43,057 bases of DNA from Roseivirga sp. (GTDB taxonomy: Bacteria > Bacteroidota > Bacteroidia > Cytophagales > Cyclobacteriaceae). Where the stretch lies: positions 1-43,057 of the forward strand of contig JAJCYM010000050.1 of NCBI GenBank assembly GCA_029262895.1. Reading direction: 5' to 3'. Positions 18,602-27,929 of this stretch are shown piece after piece. Position numbers and translations under genes: made by a program. The notes beneath the pieces were generated by a model that worked only from the letters and a program-made list of their open reading frames with translations, was not told where the DNA came from and ran no database searches. Each line of letters starts with the position of its first letter. Within the stretch, counting starts at the first letter, position 1.

Positions 18602-20923
18602 ATGGCTGAAAAAAAGGACATAGATCAATTAAAGGCAAAGAGGCTTAAAAAGCTAACCCGAGTGCTTTGGGTGATGTTTATTTTGATTTTTGGAGGTGTC
18701 CCGGCTTACATTTGGTCAGTAAGCGCCAATCTTGCCAACCTCTATGGAGAACTGCCGAGCTATAGCCAATTAGAAAATCCAGAACAGAACCTCAGTTCCA
18801 TATTATATAGTGCTGATGGGGTGCAACTGGGAAGCTATTTTCGAAATAACAGAAACCCGGTTACTTATGATGAGTTGGGAGATAACCTGATCAATGCTCT
18901 TCTTGCGGCAGAGGATGCACGCTTCGAAAAGCATTCAGGTATTGATCTACCAAGTATGTTCCGTGTAGCCTTCGGAGTTCTTACTTTCAATAGACAAGGC
19001 GGTGGAAGTACGGTAACACAGCAGCTCGCCAAACAGCTTTTCTCTACCCGAATCCCCAGACCTGAAGAGTCCGGTAGCCTCCAGGGGATTAGTGGCAAAC
19101 TGGACGAGCTCATCTACAAAACTAAAGAGTGGATTTTAGCAGTGCGTATTGAGCGGTCATACACCAAAGAAGAAATCATGGCCATGTATTTAAATCAGGT
19201 TGAATTTGGCAGTAATACGTATGGCATACAATCCGCAGCAAAGACCTATTTCAATAAGAATCCGAATGAACTAAATGTTGAGGAAGCGGCTGTATTAGTT
19301 GGTTTGCAAAAGGCAGTAACGGCATACAATCCCTACACCAATCCGGAAAATTCGAAAAGACGGAGAAATGTAGTGTTGAACCAAATGGTGAAGTATGGCT
19401 TTCTTGATTCCGAAACCTATGATTCACTCAAAATTGAAGACATAGACCTGGATTACAAGGTGCAAAATCAAAACCAGGGTTTGGCACAATACTTCAGGGC
19501 TGAAATAGCCAAGGATTTGCGTGCGCTGGGTTCGGAGTACAACTTTGACCTCTATGCAGATGGTATCAAAATCTATACAACCATTGACAGCCGTATACAG
19601 GGGCATGCTGAGGCAGCAATGGATACGGCCATGCATGCTCTCCAGAAAAAGTTTTTCAAATCACTTCAAGATCCTGATGACAGCACCAAACTCGTTGAAC
19701 CCTGGCTAGACGACAATGGCCGCATTATCCCGGATTTCTTTGAAGAATCTGCACTACCGCGAATTCCCAAATACAGAAATTTGGTCAAAAAATATGGTGA
19801 AGATTCCGATTCTGTAGATTTCTATCTTAACAAACCAAACCCTATGAAAATTTTTACATGGGGTGGTGAACTTGATACTTTGATGAGTACAGTAGATTCG
19901 CTTCGTCACTATAAGTATTTTCTTCAAGCTGGTTTTATGGCGGTTGATCCCCACTTGGGGGAAATCAAAGCCTGGGTTGGAGGGATTAACTATAAGTACT
20001 TTAAGTACGATCATGTAAGGTTAGGTAAAAGGCAACCCGGATCTCTATTTAAGCCTTTTGTATATGCGAAAGCAGTGGAAAATGGTTGGTCTCCTTGTCA
20101 ACCTTTCCGCGATGTGGCATATACAGTAGACTTACCGGGCTATGAAACCTGGAGCCCAAAAAACTCAGACAGATCAGGATTTACAGGTGAAATGATGCCA
20201 TTAAAGCGTGCATTGGCAAAATCAGTTAACTCTATCAGCGCGCAAGTGATAGACAAAGTAAAACCGAACAATGCGGTGGATATGGTCAAAAGGTTGGGTA
20301 TTAAAAGTAAGATTGAACCATATCCTTCAATGGTTCTTGGCACTCAAGATGTATCACTTCATGAGATCGTTTCTGCTTATGGTACTTTTGTCAACAAAGG
20401 CGTACATATTGAACCGCATTTTATTACCCGAATTGAAGATCGTTTTGGCAATGTCATTTACTCTAAGGTGCCTCGGCAACAGAAAGGTATCAGTGAGCAA
20501 ACTGCCTACGTCATGTTAAACATGTTACAGGAAACTGTAAATGTGGGTTCTGGCCAGCGCCTGAAATGGGAATATCAATTACTTACTCCAAATGACAGCA
20601 ATGAAGTAGGTGCCAAAACTGGAACTACCCAAAATGCCTCCGATGGGTGGTTTGTAGCTGTGACCAAAGATTTAGTGGCCGGTACCTGGGTAGGTGCTGA
20701 TGACCGGTCTATCCACTTCAAAGATTGGGTACAAGGACAAGGTGCTCGAACCGCATTGCCCATAGTAGGGGGTTTCTTTAAAAGAGTCTACGCGGATACA
20801 CTATTGGGTTTGACCCGCGGTCCATTTCCAAAACCTGAAAACCTGGAGATCGTGATTGATTGTCAGGAATACAAAAACCTACTCAGCCCTCAAGACTCTA
20901 TCGCTGACGAGGAGATTTATTAA
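18602..20923 (+). CDS. Class A penicillin-binding protein (PBP1A), copy 1
   Basis: 773 residues, a bifunctional peptidoglycan glycosyltransferase and DD-transpeptidase. One membrane helix (about 21-42) follows a Lys-rich cytoplasmic start. The GT51 domain shows the catalytic Glu E104 in AEDARFEKHSGID, GGGSTVTQQLAKQL and KEWILAVRIERSYTKEEI. The transpeptidase domain has the nucleophile S481 in SLFK, SVNS as the SxN motif and K672 in KTGTTQN. All catalytic residues are present. It starts 3 nt after the porW stop and is probably cotranscribed with it. A close paralogue follows. Confidence 0.95.
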   Translation: MAEKKDIDQLKAKRLKKLTRVLWVMFILIFGGVPAYIWSVSANLANLYGELPSYSQLENPEQNLSSILYSADGVQLGSYFRNNRNPVTYDELGDNLINALLAAEDARFEKHSGIDLPSMFRVAFGVLTFNRQGGGSTVTQQLAKQLFSTRIPRPEESGSLQGISGKLDELIYKTKEWILAVRIERSYTKEEIMAMYLNQVEFGSNTYGIQSAAKTYFNKNPNELNVEEAAVLVGLQKAVTAYNPYTNPENSKRRRNVVLNQMVKYGFLDSETYDSLKIEDIDLDYKVQNQNQGLAQYFRAEIAKDLRALGSEYNFDLYADGIKIYTTIDSRIQGHAEAAMDTAMHALQKKFFKSLQDPDDSTKLVEPWLDDNGRIIPDFFEESALPRIPKYRNLVKKYGEDSDSVDFYLNKPNPMKIFTWGGELDTLMSTVDSLRHYKYFLQAGFMAVDPHLGEIKAWVGGINYKYFKYDHVRLGKRQPGSLFKPFVYAKAVENGWSPCQPFRDVAYTVDLPGYETWSPKNSDRSGFTGEMMPLKRALAKSVNSISAQVIDKVKPNNAVDMVKRLGIKSKIEPYPSMVLGTQDVSLHEIVSAYGTFVNKGVHIEPHFITRIEDRFGNVIYSKVPRQQKGISEQTAYVMLNMLQETVNVGSGQRLKWEYQLLTPNDSNEVGAKTGTTQNASDGWFVAVTKDLVAGTWVGADDRSIHFKDWVQGQGARTALPIVGGFFKRVYADTLLGLTRGPFPKPENLEIVIDCQEYKNLLSPQDSIADEEIY

Positions 20924-20978
20924 TTTTCCATCATGGAAGCTACTCACATAAAACCGGAAGACCTTGTGCATGGCCAGC

Positions 20979-21149
20979 AAACTGGCTATGTTATATTTCG
21001 AATCTCTGAATCAAGCTGCCAAAAAATTCAATTCGACAAAGGGCAAAGAATTTGATAATTTTGTGATATCGAAAGATAATTTCCAAATGCGTTATCAAAG
21101 CAAGAAAGTGGAAGAATATAAAACCTTTTATCAACGCTTGTACAAATAG
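20979..21149 (+). pseudogene. Remnant of the porW/sprE 3' end left by tandem duplication
   Basis: Fifty-six codons and a stop match the last codons of porW: for example AAKKFNSTKGKEFDNFVISK here against AAKKFNSTKGKEFDHFVISR there, and both end in KTFY-x-R-x-YK. The frame is intact and could be opened by the TTG at 20964 or the ATG at 20970, but nothing upstream resembles the rest of the gene and the product would lack a signal peptide and TPRs. It is best read as a duplication scar. The 3-nt spacing to the following PBP gene is preserved from the parent arrangement. Confidence 0.85.
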
Positions 21150-21152
21150 ATC

Positions 21153-23495
21153 ATGGCTGAAAAAAAGGACGAAGATCAATTAAAGACCAGAAGGCTGAAA
21201 AAGCTAACCCGAGTGTTTTGGGTAATGTTTATTTTGGTTTTTGGGGGTGTCCCTGCCTACATCTGGTCGGTCAGTGCTAATCTTGGCAACCTCTATGGAG
21301 AACTCCCGAGCTATAGCCAATTAGAAAACCCAGAACAGAACCTCAGTTCCATATTATATAGTGCCGATGGAGTACAGCTGGGTAGCTATTTTCGAAACGA
21401 CAGAAACCCGGTTACTTATGATGAGTTAGGAGAGAACCTGATAAATGCCCTTGTGGCCACAGAAGATATTCGCTTTGAAAAACATTCAGGCATCGACTTG
21501 GGAAGTATGTTTCGGGCAGCTTTTGGAGTAATTACTTTTAACAGCAGAGGAGGCGGAAGTACAGTCACTCAACAATTGGCCAAACAACTGTTCGACACCC
21601 GTGTTTCCAGGCCAGAGGAATCAGGCAGCCTTCAAGGCATAAATGGTAAACTTGACCAACTCATTTACAAAACCAAAGAATGGATATTGGCCGTGCGTAT
21701 AGAACGGTCATACACTAAGGAAGAAATCATGGCCATGTATTTCAACCAAGTTGAATTTGGTAGTAATACCTATGGTATTCAGTCTGCAGCAAAAACATTT
21801 TTCAACAAGAAGCCTAATGAACTAAACGTTGAAGAGGCAGCGGTGTTGGTTGGTCTGCAAAAAGCAGTAACAGCCTTCAACCCATACTATAATCCAAAGG
21901 ATTCCAAGAGCAGAAGAAATGTTGTGATGAACCAAATGGCGAAATATGGTTTTCTGGACCGTGAAGTCTATGATTCATTAAAGGTGGAGGACATTGTGCT
22001 GGACTATCGGGTGCAAAATCAAAACCAGGGTTTGGCGCAATACTTTAGGGCTGAGATAGCCAAGGATTTGCGTGCTTTGGGTTCAGAATATGACTTTGAC
22101 CTTTACGCAGATGGTATCAAAATCTACACAACTATCGACAGCCGTATGCAGGCACATGCTGAAGCAGCAATGGATACCGCCATGAGTGCATTACAGGCCA
22201 AGTTCCTAAGATTGCTTCGCGATCCTAAGGACAGCACTAAGCTCAAAGAGCCCTGGTTGGATGATGATGGCCGGATCATTCCAGATTTTATTGAAGACAA
22301 TGCATTGCCCAGAACAGAACGCTATAAAAGCCTAAAACGAAAGTATGGTGATGATAAGGACTCGATTGATTATTATCTCAATAAGCCCATACAAATGAAA
22401 ATCTTCTCTTGGGCAGGAGAAATAGATACACTGATGAGCCCAATGGACTCACTTATCTATTATAAACACTTCCTCCAAAGTGGCTTTACCGCCATTGACC
22501 CTCATAATGGTGAAATCAAGGCCTGGGTTGGTGGAATCAACTACAAGTATTTCAAGTATGACCATGTTCGTCAAGGAAAACGGCAACCCGGATCCTTATT
22601 CAAACCACTGGTCTATGCCAAGGCAGTTGAAAATAATTATTCCCCCTGCCACCCTTTTATGGACCAAGCGGTGGTCATACAATTACCAAATCGTGATACC
22701 TGGTCACCTCAGAATTCGGATGGTAAATTTTCTGGTGAAATGATGACCATGGAACATGCACTGGCCACCTCTACCAATTCCGTGAGCGCCCGACTTATAG
22801 ACATCATTAAACCTACCAATGCTGCAGACATGGTGCAGCGCCTGGGCGTACAAAGTCGCATAAGGCCCTTTCATTCTATGGTTCTTGGAACACAAGAGGT
22901 TTCACTCAATGAGATCGTCTCGGCCTATGGCACCTTTGTTAATCAAGGAGTACATATAGAACCGCACTATGTCTCCAGGATTGAAGATCGTTTTGGCAAC
23001 GTGATCTATTCTAAGGTTCCCCAGAAAAAGACAGCCATCAGCAAGGATGTCGCCTATGTAATGCTAGATATGCTAATGGGCGCAGCTGATCCAGGTAGAC
23101 CAAGAGGTTTTGGAGGCAGACTTAGATGGACATATGGATTAATCGACCCAGCTGACAGCATGGAAATGGGTGGCAAAACAGGTACCACCCAAAATGCCTC
23201 TGATGGATGGTTTATGGGTGTTACCAAAGACCTTGTTGCCGGAGCCTGGGTGGGTGGAGATGATCGTGCCATACATTTTGAAAGTTGGCCCGAGGGTCAA
23301 GGATCAAGAACTGCTTTGCCAATTGTTGGTGGCTTTTTTCAAAGGGTATATGAGGATACCTTGTTGAACCTCAAGCGGGGTCCATTTATCAAACCAGAAG
23401 GTTTCAGTAGAGAAATTGATTGTGACCTGTTCAAAGTGAACAATCCACAGGACACCGTTAGTACGGATACCATTCGTGACGAGGATATTTTCTAA
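21153..23495 (+). CDS. Class A penicillin-binding protein (PBP1A), copy 2
   Basis: 780 residues, a tandem paralogue of the preceding PBP with the same layout: membrane helix about 21-42, GT51 domain with E104 in TEDIRFEKHSGID and GGGSTVTQQLAKQL, transpeptidase domain with S481 in SLFK, STNS as SxN and K675 in KTGTTQN. All catalytic residues are kept, so it should be active. The two copies align without gaps up to S481. They differ most between about residues 640 and 670, just before KTG, where this copy has an altered glycine- and proline-rich loop with a net gain of 3 residues, and in the C-terminal tail. Separate regulation or substrate preference is possible but not shown. Confidence 0.95.
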   Translation: MAEKKDEDQLKTRRLKKLTRVFWVMFILVFGGVPAYIWSVSANLGNLYGELPSYSQLENPEQNLSSILYSADGVQLGSYFRNDRNPVTYDELGENLINALVATEDIRFEKHSGIDLGSMFRAAFGVITFNSRGGGSTVTQQLAKQLFDTRVSRPEESGSLQGINGKLDQLIYKTKEWILAVRIERSYTKEEIMAMYFNQVEFGSNTYGIQSAAKTFFNKKPNELNVEEAAVLVGLQKAVTAFNPYYNPKDSKSRRNVVMNQMAKYGFLDREVYDSLKVEDIVLDYRVQNQNQGLAQYFRAEIAKDLRALGSEYDFDLYADGIKIYTTIDSRMQAHAEAAMDTAMSALQAKFLRLLRDPKDSTKLKEPWLDDDGRIIPDFIEDNALPRTERYKSLKRKYGDDKDSIDYYLNKPIQMKIFSWAGEIDTLMSPMDSLIYYKHFLQSGFTAIDPHNGEIKAWVGGINYKYFKYDHVRQGKRQPGSLFKPLVYAKAVENNYSPCHPFMDQAVVIQLPNRDTWSPQNSDGKFSGEMMTMEHALATSTNSVSARLIDIIKPTNAADMVQRLGVQSRIRPFHSMVLGTQEVSLNEIVSAYGTFVNQGVHIEPHYVSRIEDRFGNVIYSKVPQKKTAISKDVAYVMLDMLMGAADPGRPRGFGGRLRWTYGLIDPADSMEMGGKTGTTQNASDGWFMGVTKDLVAGAWVGGDDRAIHFESWPEGQGSRTALPIVGGFFQRVYEDTLLNLKRGPFIKPEGFSREIDCDLFKVNNPQDTVSTDTIRDEDIF

Positions 23496-23540
23496 GCTGA
23501 ATTTTCTGCAAAATCCTCACTTAGGAGCGGAAGATCGAAA

Positions 23541-23548
23541 TATATTTG
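23541..23548 (+). promoter_or_regulatory. Candidate -7 element TATATTTG before uvrC
   Basis: TATATTTG fits TAnnTTTG and lies 15 nt before the uvrC ATG, so uvrC may be transcribed separately from the PBP genes. No TTG was seen at the -33 spacing. Confidence 0.35.
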
Positions 23549-23563
23549 GTATAAATTGGCATA

Positions 23564-25372
23564 ATGCAAGACACCCGTATCACTCCTGAAGAGGTTGCCA
23601 AACTTCCTGATAGTCCTGGAGTATACCGGTATTTCAACAAGGAAGACGAGCTCATTTATGTAGGCAAGGCCAAGTCTCTTAGAAAAAGGGTGGCCAGCTA
23701 TTTCAATAAAGCCGCTGGCATAAACCGCAAGACCCTGCGCATGGCCAGCGAAATCCGTCAGATCGAAGTAACGTTGGTCAATTCGGAATTTGATGCCTTG
23801 CTGCTGGAGAACAATCTGATCAAGCAGAATCAACCAAAATACAACATACTTCTTAAAGACGACAAGACTTTCCCCTACATCTGCGTGAGTAAGGAGCGCT
23901 TCCCGAGAATTTATAGCACTCGCAAATACATTCCTTCTTTAGGCACATATTTTGGACCTTACACTAGCGTAAAGGCCATGAATAATGTGATTAGGTTAAT
24001 CAATAACATATTTACCCTACGCACCTGCCGTTTTGATCTTTCTGCCAATAACATTGAAAAGGGCAAGTTCAAGGTGTGTCTTGAATTCCATATTGGCAAT
24101 TGTCAAGGCCCCTGCGAAGGCTTGCAGGATGAGCAAGATTACCAGAAAGACATTGAGCAGGCTGTTAATATTCTGAAGGGCAATTTGAGTTTGCCTAAAA
24201 ATTACTTCAAAAGTAATATGACTTCAGCCGCAGCACTTCTCGATTTTGAGAAGGCACAGCACTTCAAGGAGAAGCTGGAATTGATGGAGAAATTCCAGGC
24301 AAATTCCATTATCGTTAGCCCCAAAATTTCAGATGTAGATGTTTTCAGCATTACCTCTGATGATAAGTATGCCTTTGTCAACTACCTAAGGATCAAAAAC
24401 GGCACGATCAACCTTTCCAAAACCACAGAAATCAAAAAGAAACTCAACGAATCAGATGAAAACATTCTGAGCCTGATTCTGGTAGAAATGCGAGATCAAT
24501 ATCAAAGCTCTGCCAAAGAGATTGTGGCTAACAAAGCCCTTGAGTTGGAAACCGATCAATTCCAGATTAATGTTCCCCAAAGAGGGGACAAACGAAAATT
24601 GGTAGAGTTGTCACTAAAAAATGCTTTGTTCGCCAAAAAGGAAAAATACGCGTCTTTGGAAAACGTGAAGGACAAGGGAAATCGGGTGCTCAGGCAACTA
24701 CAATCTGACCTACAGTTAAAAGAATTGCCTACTCACATAGAGTGTTTTGACAACTCAAATATTCAAGGCACCAACCCGGTCGCTTCCATGGTGTGTTTCA
24801 AAATGGGGCGCCCCTCTAAGAAGGATTACCGGCACTATAAAATCAAAACGGTTGAAGGTCCTGATGACTTTGCTTCTATGAAAGAAGTGGTAGGCCGTAG
24901 GTACAAAAGGCTCGTGGAAGAAAATGCGCCATTACCGAAGCTGGTCATTGTTGATGGCGGCAAAGGGCAATTGAGTTCCGGGGTTGAAGCACTACAGGAA
25001 CTTGGCCTTTATGGTGAAATTCCGATTATTGGAGTGGCCAAAAGGCTTGAAGAAATCTATTATCCAGGAGATAGCTTTCCATTACACATCGATAAAAAAT
25101 CTGAGTCCTTGAGGCTTATTCAGAAATTAAGAGATGAAGCCCATCGTTTTGCCATAATCTTTCATCGCGACCTTAGAAGTAAAAACAGCTTTCAGTTTGA
25201 ACTAGAATCTGTAGAGGGCATAGGTGCCTCTACGCTTGACAAATTGCTCAAAAAATTCAAATCCATGAGCAATATTCAACAGGCGACCAAGGAAGAGTTG
25301 GAGTCGCTGATAGGAAAGGCCAAGACCGACTTGGTGATTAATTACTTTAAACAAAAAAAGGAAGCCGATTAG
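23564..25372 (+). CDS. uvrC: UvrABC excinuclease subunit C
   Basis: 602 residues. UvrC makes both incisions around a DNA lesion after UvrAB loading. The N-terminal GIY-YIG nuclease domain begins SPGVYRYF and continues ELIYVGKAKSL (about 16-38). A Cys-bearing segment (CRFD...CLEFHIGNCQGPC, about 158-185) is followed by a UVR motif in DFEKAQHFKEKLELME (about 228-243). The C-terminal RNase H-like nuclease region contains HIECFDNSNIQGT and VIVDGGKGQL, and helix-hairpin-helix motifs close the protein (VEGIGASTLDKLLKKF). The stop codon lies inside the following terminator. Confidence 0.97.
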   Translation: MQDTRITPEEVAKLPDSPGVYRYFNKEDELIYVGKAKSLRKRVASYFNKAAGINRKTLRMASEIRQIEVTLVNSEFDALLLENNLIKQNQPKYNILLKDDKTFPYICVSKERFPRIYSTRKYIPSLGTYFGPYTSVKAMNNVIRLINNIFTLRTCRFDLSANNIEKGKFKVCLEFHIGNCQGPCEGLQDEQDYQKDIEQAVNILKGNLSLPKNYFKSNMTSAAALLDFEKAQHFKEKLELMEKFQANSIIVSPKISDVDVFSITSDDKYAFVNYLRIKNGTINLSKTTEIKKKLNESDENILSLILVEMRDQYQSSAKEIVANKALELETDQFQINVPQRGDKRKLVELSLKNALFAKKEKYASLENVKDKGNRVLRQLQSDLQLKELPTHIECFDNSNIQGTNPVASMVCFKMGRPSKKDYRHYKIKTVEGPDDFASMKEVVGRRYKRLVEENAPLPKLVIVDGGKGQLSSGVEALQELGLYGEIPIIGVAKRLEEIYYPGDSFPLHIDKKSESLRLIQKLRDEAHRFAIIFHRDLRSKNSFQFELESVEGIGASTLDKLLKKFKSMSNIQQATKEELESLIGKAKTDLVINYFKQKKEAD

Positions 25373-25382
25373 GCTTCCTTTT
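25356..25382. terminator. Bidirectional intrinsic terminator between uvrC and gldN
   Basis: AAAAGGAAGCC and GGCTTCCTTTT form a perfect 11-bp stem with a 5-base loop. It has flanking A- and T-tracts on both sides; the minus strand reading ends in seven T's, so it should stop transcripts from the gld operon well and from uvrC to some degree. The uvrC stop codon TAG (25370-25372) spans the loop and the 3' arm. Confidence 0.85.
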
Positions 25383-25402
25383 GATCTCTTGAAACTATTC
25401 TC

Positions 25403-26284
25403 TTAGTACTCCCAGATATTATGTTCTTTCTCTAGCAGTCTATTCTTAAATCTTTGCGATGCCAATATGGCGTTCAACCCTTGTACTCCTTCAACATCCT
25501 CTATCCTGCCATTGGTTGGATTTGAGTACCTGATTGGTCTCGCATCAAACATACGCAAGTCAAAAGCCTCAGTAAAAGTAAGTGGACGTCCTGGATTCTG
25601 AGCATTATACCACCTGGCCTTCTTTGGAAACTTCTTCAAGTATTCCACCACATCCTTATACTTAAATCTGGCTACAACTGCCGTTGTCGCTGTACGTGTC
25701 TGAGAGGGATTCAGCACTATGGAAATAGATTGAATATCCCAATAAGCTCGTGAACGCCTCTTATCGATAATAAAATCCTCACAAATCTCAAGTAATGTAA
25801 TATCATTGAACTCATAATAAGGCTCCTCTGCGGCAGGATTATTAGCCGTGGAATCACCACCTCCCAAATCACCCAGAAGATCATCAATGTTAATACCAGC
25901 TGGTAAACCCGCTTCGGTATCTTCTTCTGGCAACTTCAGGCGCTCGTACACTTCTGCAGCAGTCAGGATGTCTTCGTCCCTGAAGTCCCCCTCAGGATTC
26001 CTGACAGAATCTGACTTATATGCCGTGATTCCATCAATTTCATCCATTGCACCTTCCAACAATAGTTTAACGATCTCACTGCCTTGTGATGTCCATCGTG
26101 AATTAACCTTTTCTCTCAAATCCATCCAGCTCCACACCCTCATCTTGAACATGATGTCTTCTGTTCTGATTGGTCTGACGGAATTTGGATTGTAGTCACC
26201 GCGGATGACTACACTATCCTCTTGCCCCACCAAATTCAGTGAAACCAGACATAATGTTATTAAAAGAAAAGATCTCAGTTTCAT
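25403..26284 (-). CDS. gldN: GldN/PorN, T9SS ring component
   Basis: 293 residues with a cleavable signal peptide (about 1-20, ending LVGQ). In the T9SS, GldN/PorN associates with the lipoprotein GldK/PorK to form the large periplasmic ring under the outer membrane. The N-terminal core reads EDIMFKMRVWSWMDLREKVNS, and the C-terminal part contains FIIDKRRSRAYWDIQSI and ARPIRYSNPTNGR. A low-complexity acidic insert with a run of small residues lies near 120-150. It is the last gene of the porP-gldKLMN cluster, 7 nt after gldM. Confidence 0.93.
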   Translation of the reverse strand: MKLRSFLLITLCLVSLNLVGQEDSVVIRGDYNPNSVRPIRTEDIMFKMRVWSWMDLREKVNSRWTSQGSEIVKLLLEGAMDEIDGITAYKSDSVRNPEGDFRDEDILTAAEVYERLKLPEEDTEAGLPAGINIDDLLGDLGGGDSTANNPAAEEPYYEFNDITLLEICEDFIIDKRRSRAYWDIQSISIVLNPSQTRTATTAVVARFKYKDVVEYLKKFPKKARWYNAQNPGRPLTFTEAFDLRMFDARPIRYSNPTNGRIEDVEGVQGLNAILASQRFKNRLLEKEHNIWEY

Positions 26285-26291
26285 GGTCTAA

Positions 26292-27929
26292 TTAATTTAT
26301 TGATATCTCAATTGTCTTCCTGTAAGGTATTTTGATTTGTTCTTTCCTGAAGTTGACCCTGGTGATTTCATCAATCAATATCACATAACGGTCTCCAGAC
26401 TTAGCCACAGATCTCAAACGGTTTACACTGGCATCAACAGTAAGACCATTAATTGGAATAGTTCCTCTGGCTATGGCACCAGATGCCAATTGTATACTTC
26501 CTTTGGAAACTACGAAGGTTGCGTCTTCTGGATACTTCCTCTTAAAATTATCTTCAGCGGTTAATATCAGTTTTATGGTTCTAGGCGCATTTTGAAGACC
26601 CTTTTTGGGGTCGTAACGCTTGCCATCTACCAGGATATCAAAGCTAGGTAATGGTGGTACCTCAACCTTAAATGTTCTTGCTCCAATATAGGTGCCAGAA
26701 CTACTTACATCAATTTTTACCTCTGAAGCAGAGGGAACAACAGTCAACGCTGTTTTTTCTGTTCCTTTAATGCTTTCACCACCAGTAGCTGTAAATGTAG
26801 GCTGATAGGCAGGCCCTAAACTTGGTACATCAATGTTCAGATTATTAGCACAGTTCAAGAACAAGGTCTCAATGGCCTCTGAACGAACCTCAATCGTAGG
26901 CCTGGCTACAAAATATTCATAAGTAACAGGTTCTACCACTTCTTCATCACCTTGTTTGAATTTTACCTCTCCGGTGAAAGTCTTTCTGGCCAAACCGTCA
27001 GCATTGTACTCATTTTCACGAGCACTAGCCTTAAATTTAATCTGACCTCTTCCTGATCCATCAACAGTAATTCCCCTTCCTCCAAGAGTCATTTCGGGAG
27101 CCAAAGATGATGAGGCAGCAGTCAAAAACATTTCCGCTTCAAAGTCAGTACCAGCGGTCACAATATTCGCCTTGGGCAATACAGTGGCAGAAATCTGATC
27201 GAAACCTTTAATGTTTGTCGCACCAATCGAGGCTGCAAGTCGGTCCAAAGCAACAGATTCTCTTGACAAAATTTGATTCTGAAAAAAGGTCAATTGTGCC
27301 AAGACCGATGCCAATGGTGAATGATCAAAATTCAAATGAGCAAAGTCCTGTTCAGCCACCTTTTTGTATTTCTTATTATTTGCATAAAAAGGAATATCTG
27401 CTCCTGCCAATGCCAAAGTAGGCCAATCGTTAATCACGTCTCCGCTAGTCTCAGAAAGAACAGAATTGGCCTTTGTCCTAACACTATTGGTATAATCATC
27501 CAATTTCTTCTGTAGTTCGTCAGCCTTGCCCTCCTTGACAAAAATCCTGGTGGGCTCCTCATATTTCTTCAAGGTTGATCTGGCATAAGAGCCATCTTCT
27601 TCCTTGCCCCCGGACCCAACTCCAATGGTATCCTTCAAATCAGTAATGTACTTAAGAATCACTTGTGTCTCCTGACGAATCTGTGCCGCAACATCAACTG
27701 CAGCCTTATCCTTCTCATTCTCTCCAAGATCCACATATGCCTTTTCTATACCAGCAACAGATTGCGAATTCGACTGATCATAGGTAGCGTTTGAAGTTTT
27801 CAAACCTTCATTGATCAGCACAAACTTCTCAAGTACTTCATCTTTAATCTGCAGAGCAAGAAGTGCTGTCAGGACGAGGTACATCATCCCGATCATCTTC
27901 TGCCGTGGGGTTTCTCTTCCTCCAGCCAT
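26292..27929 (-). CDS. gldM: GldM/PorM, T9SS and gliding motor stator
   Basis: 545 residues. One N-terminal membrane helix (about 12-29, in the segment KMIGMMYLVLTALLALQ) is followed by a helical periplasmic domain and several beta domains, as in PorM, which spans the periplasm. Together with GldL it forms the proton-driven motor that powers secretion and, where present, gliding. The start of the protein, MAGGRETPRQKM, is typical of the family. The ATG overlaps the gldL stop by one base (TAATG), so translation is coupled. Confidence 0.95.
   Translation of the reverse strand: MAGGRETPRQKMIGMMYLVLTALLALQIKDEVLEKFVLINEGLKTSNATYDQSNSQSVAGIEKAYVDLGENEKDKAAVDVAAQIRQETQVILKYITDLKDTIGVGSGGKEEDGSYARSTLKKYEEPTRIFVKEGKADELQKKLDDYTNSVRTKANSVLSETSGDVINDWPTLALAGADIPFYANNKKYKKVAEQDFAHLNFDHSPLASVLAQLTFFQNQILSRESVALDRLAASIGATNIKGFDQISATVLPKANIVTAGTDFEAEMFLTAASSSLAPEMTLGGRGITVDGSGRGQIKFKASARENEYNADGLARKTFTGEVKFKQGDEEVVEPVTYEYFVARPTIEVRSEAIETLFLNCANNLNIDVPSLGPAYQPTFTATGGESIKGTEKTALTVVPSASEVKIDVSSSGTYIGARTFKVEVPPLPSFDILVDGKRYDPKKGLQNAPRTIKLILTAEDNFKRKYPEDATFVVSKGSIQLASGAIARGTIPINGLTVDASVNRLRSVAKSGDRYVILIDEITRVNFRKEQIKIPYRKTIEISIN

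Larger units (their letters stand above)
18429..23495 (+). repeat. Tandem segmental duplication, unit about 2.55 kb
   Basis: The segment from the last 57 codons of porW through the first PBP gene (18429-20923) is repeated directly at 20979-23495. The spacing between equivalent positions is 2550 bp at the left end and 2551 bp at the PBP starts. The PBP N-terminal 245 residues differ at about 25 positions by hand count. The left junction is sharp around an AACTGGCTATG shared by both copies. The roughly 45 bases between the first PBP stop and the start of the second unit have no clear counterpart. Confidence 0.85.

Noticed and set aside
20964-21149. Small gene of 61 codons between the PBPs
   Set aside because: It matches the end of PorW/SprE and lacks everything else of that protein, so it was called a duplication remnant.
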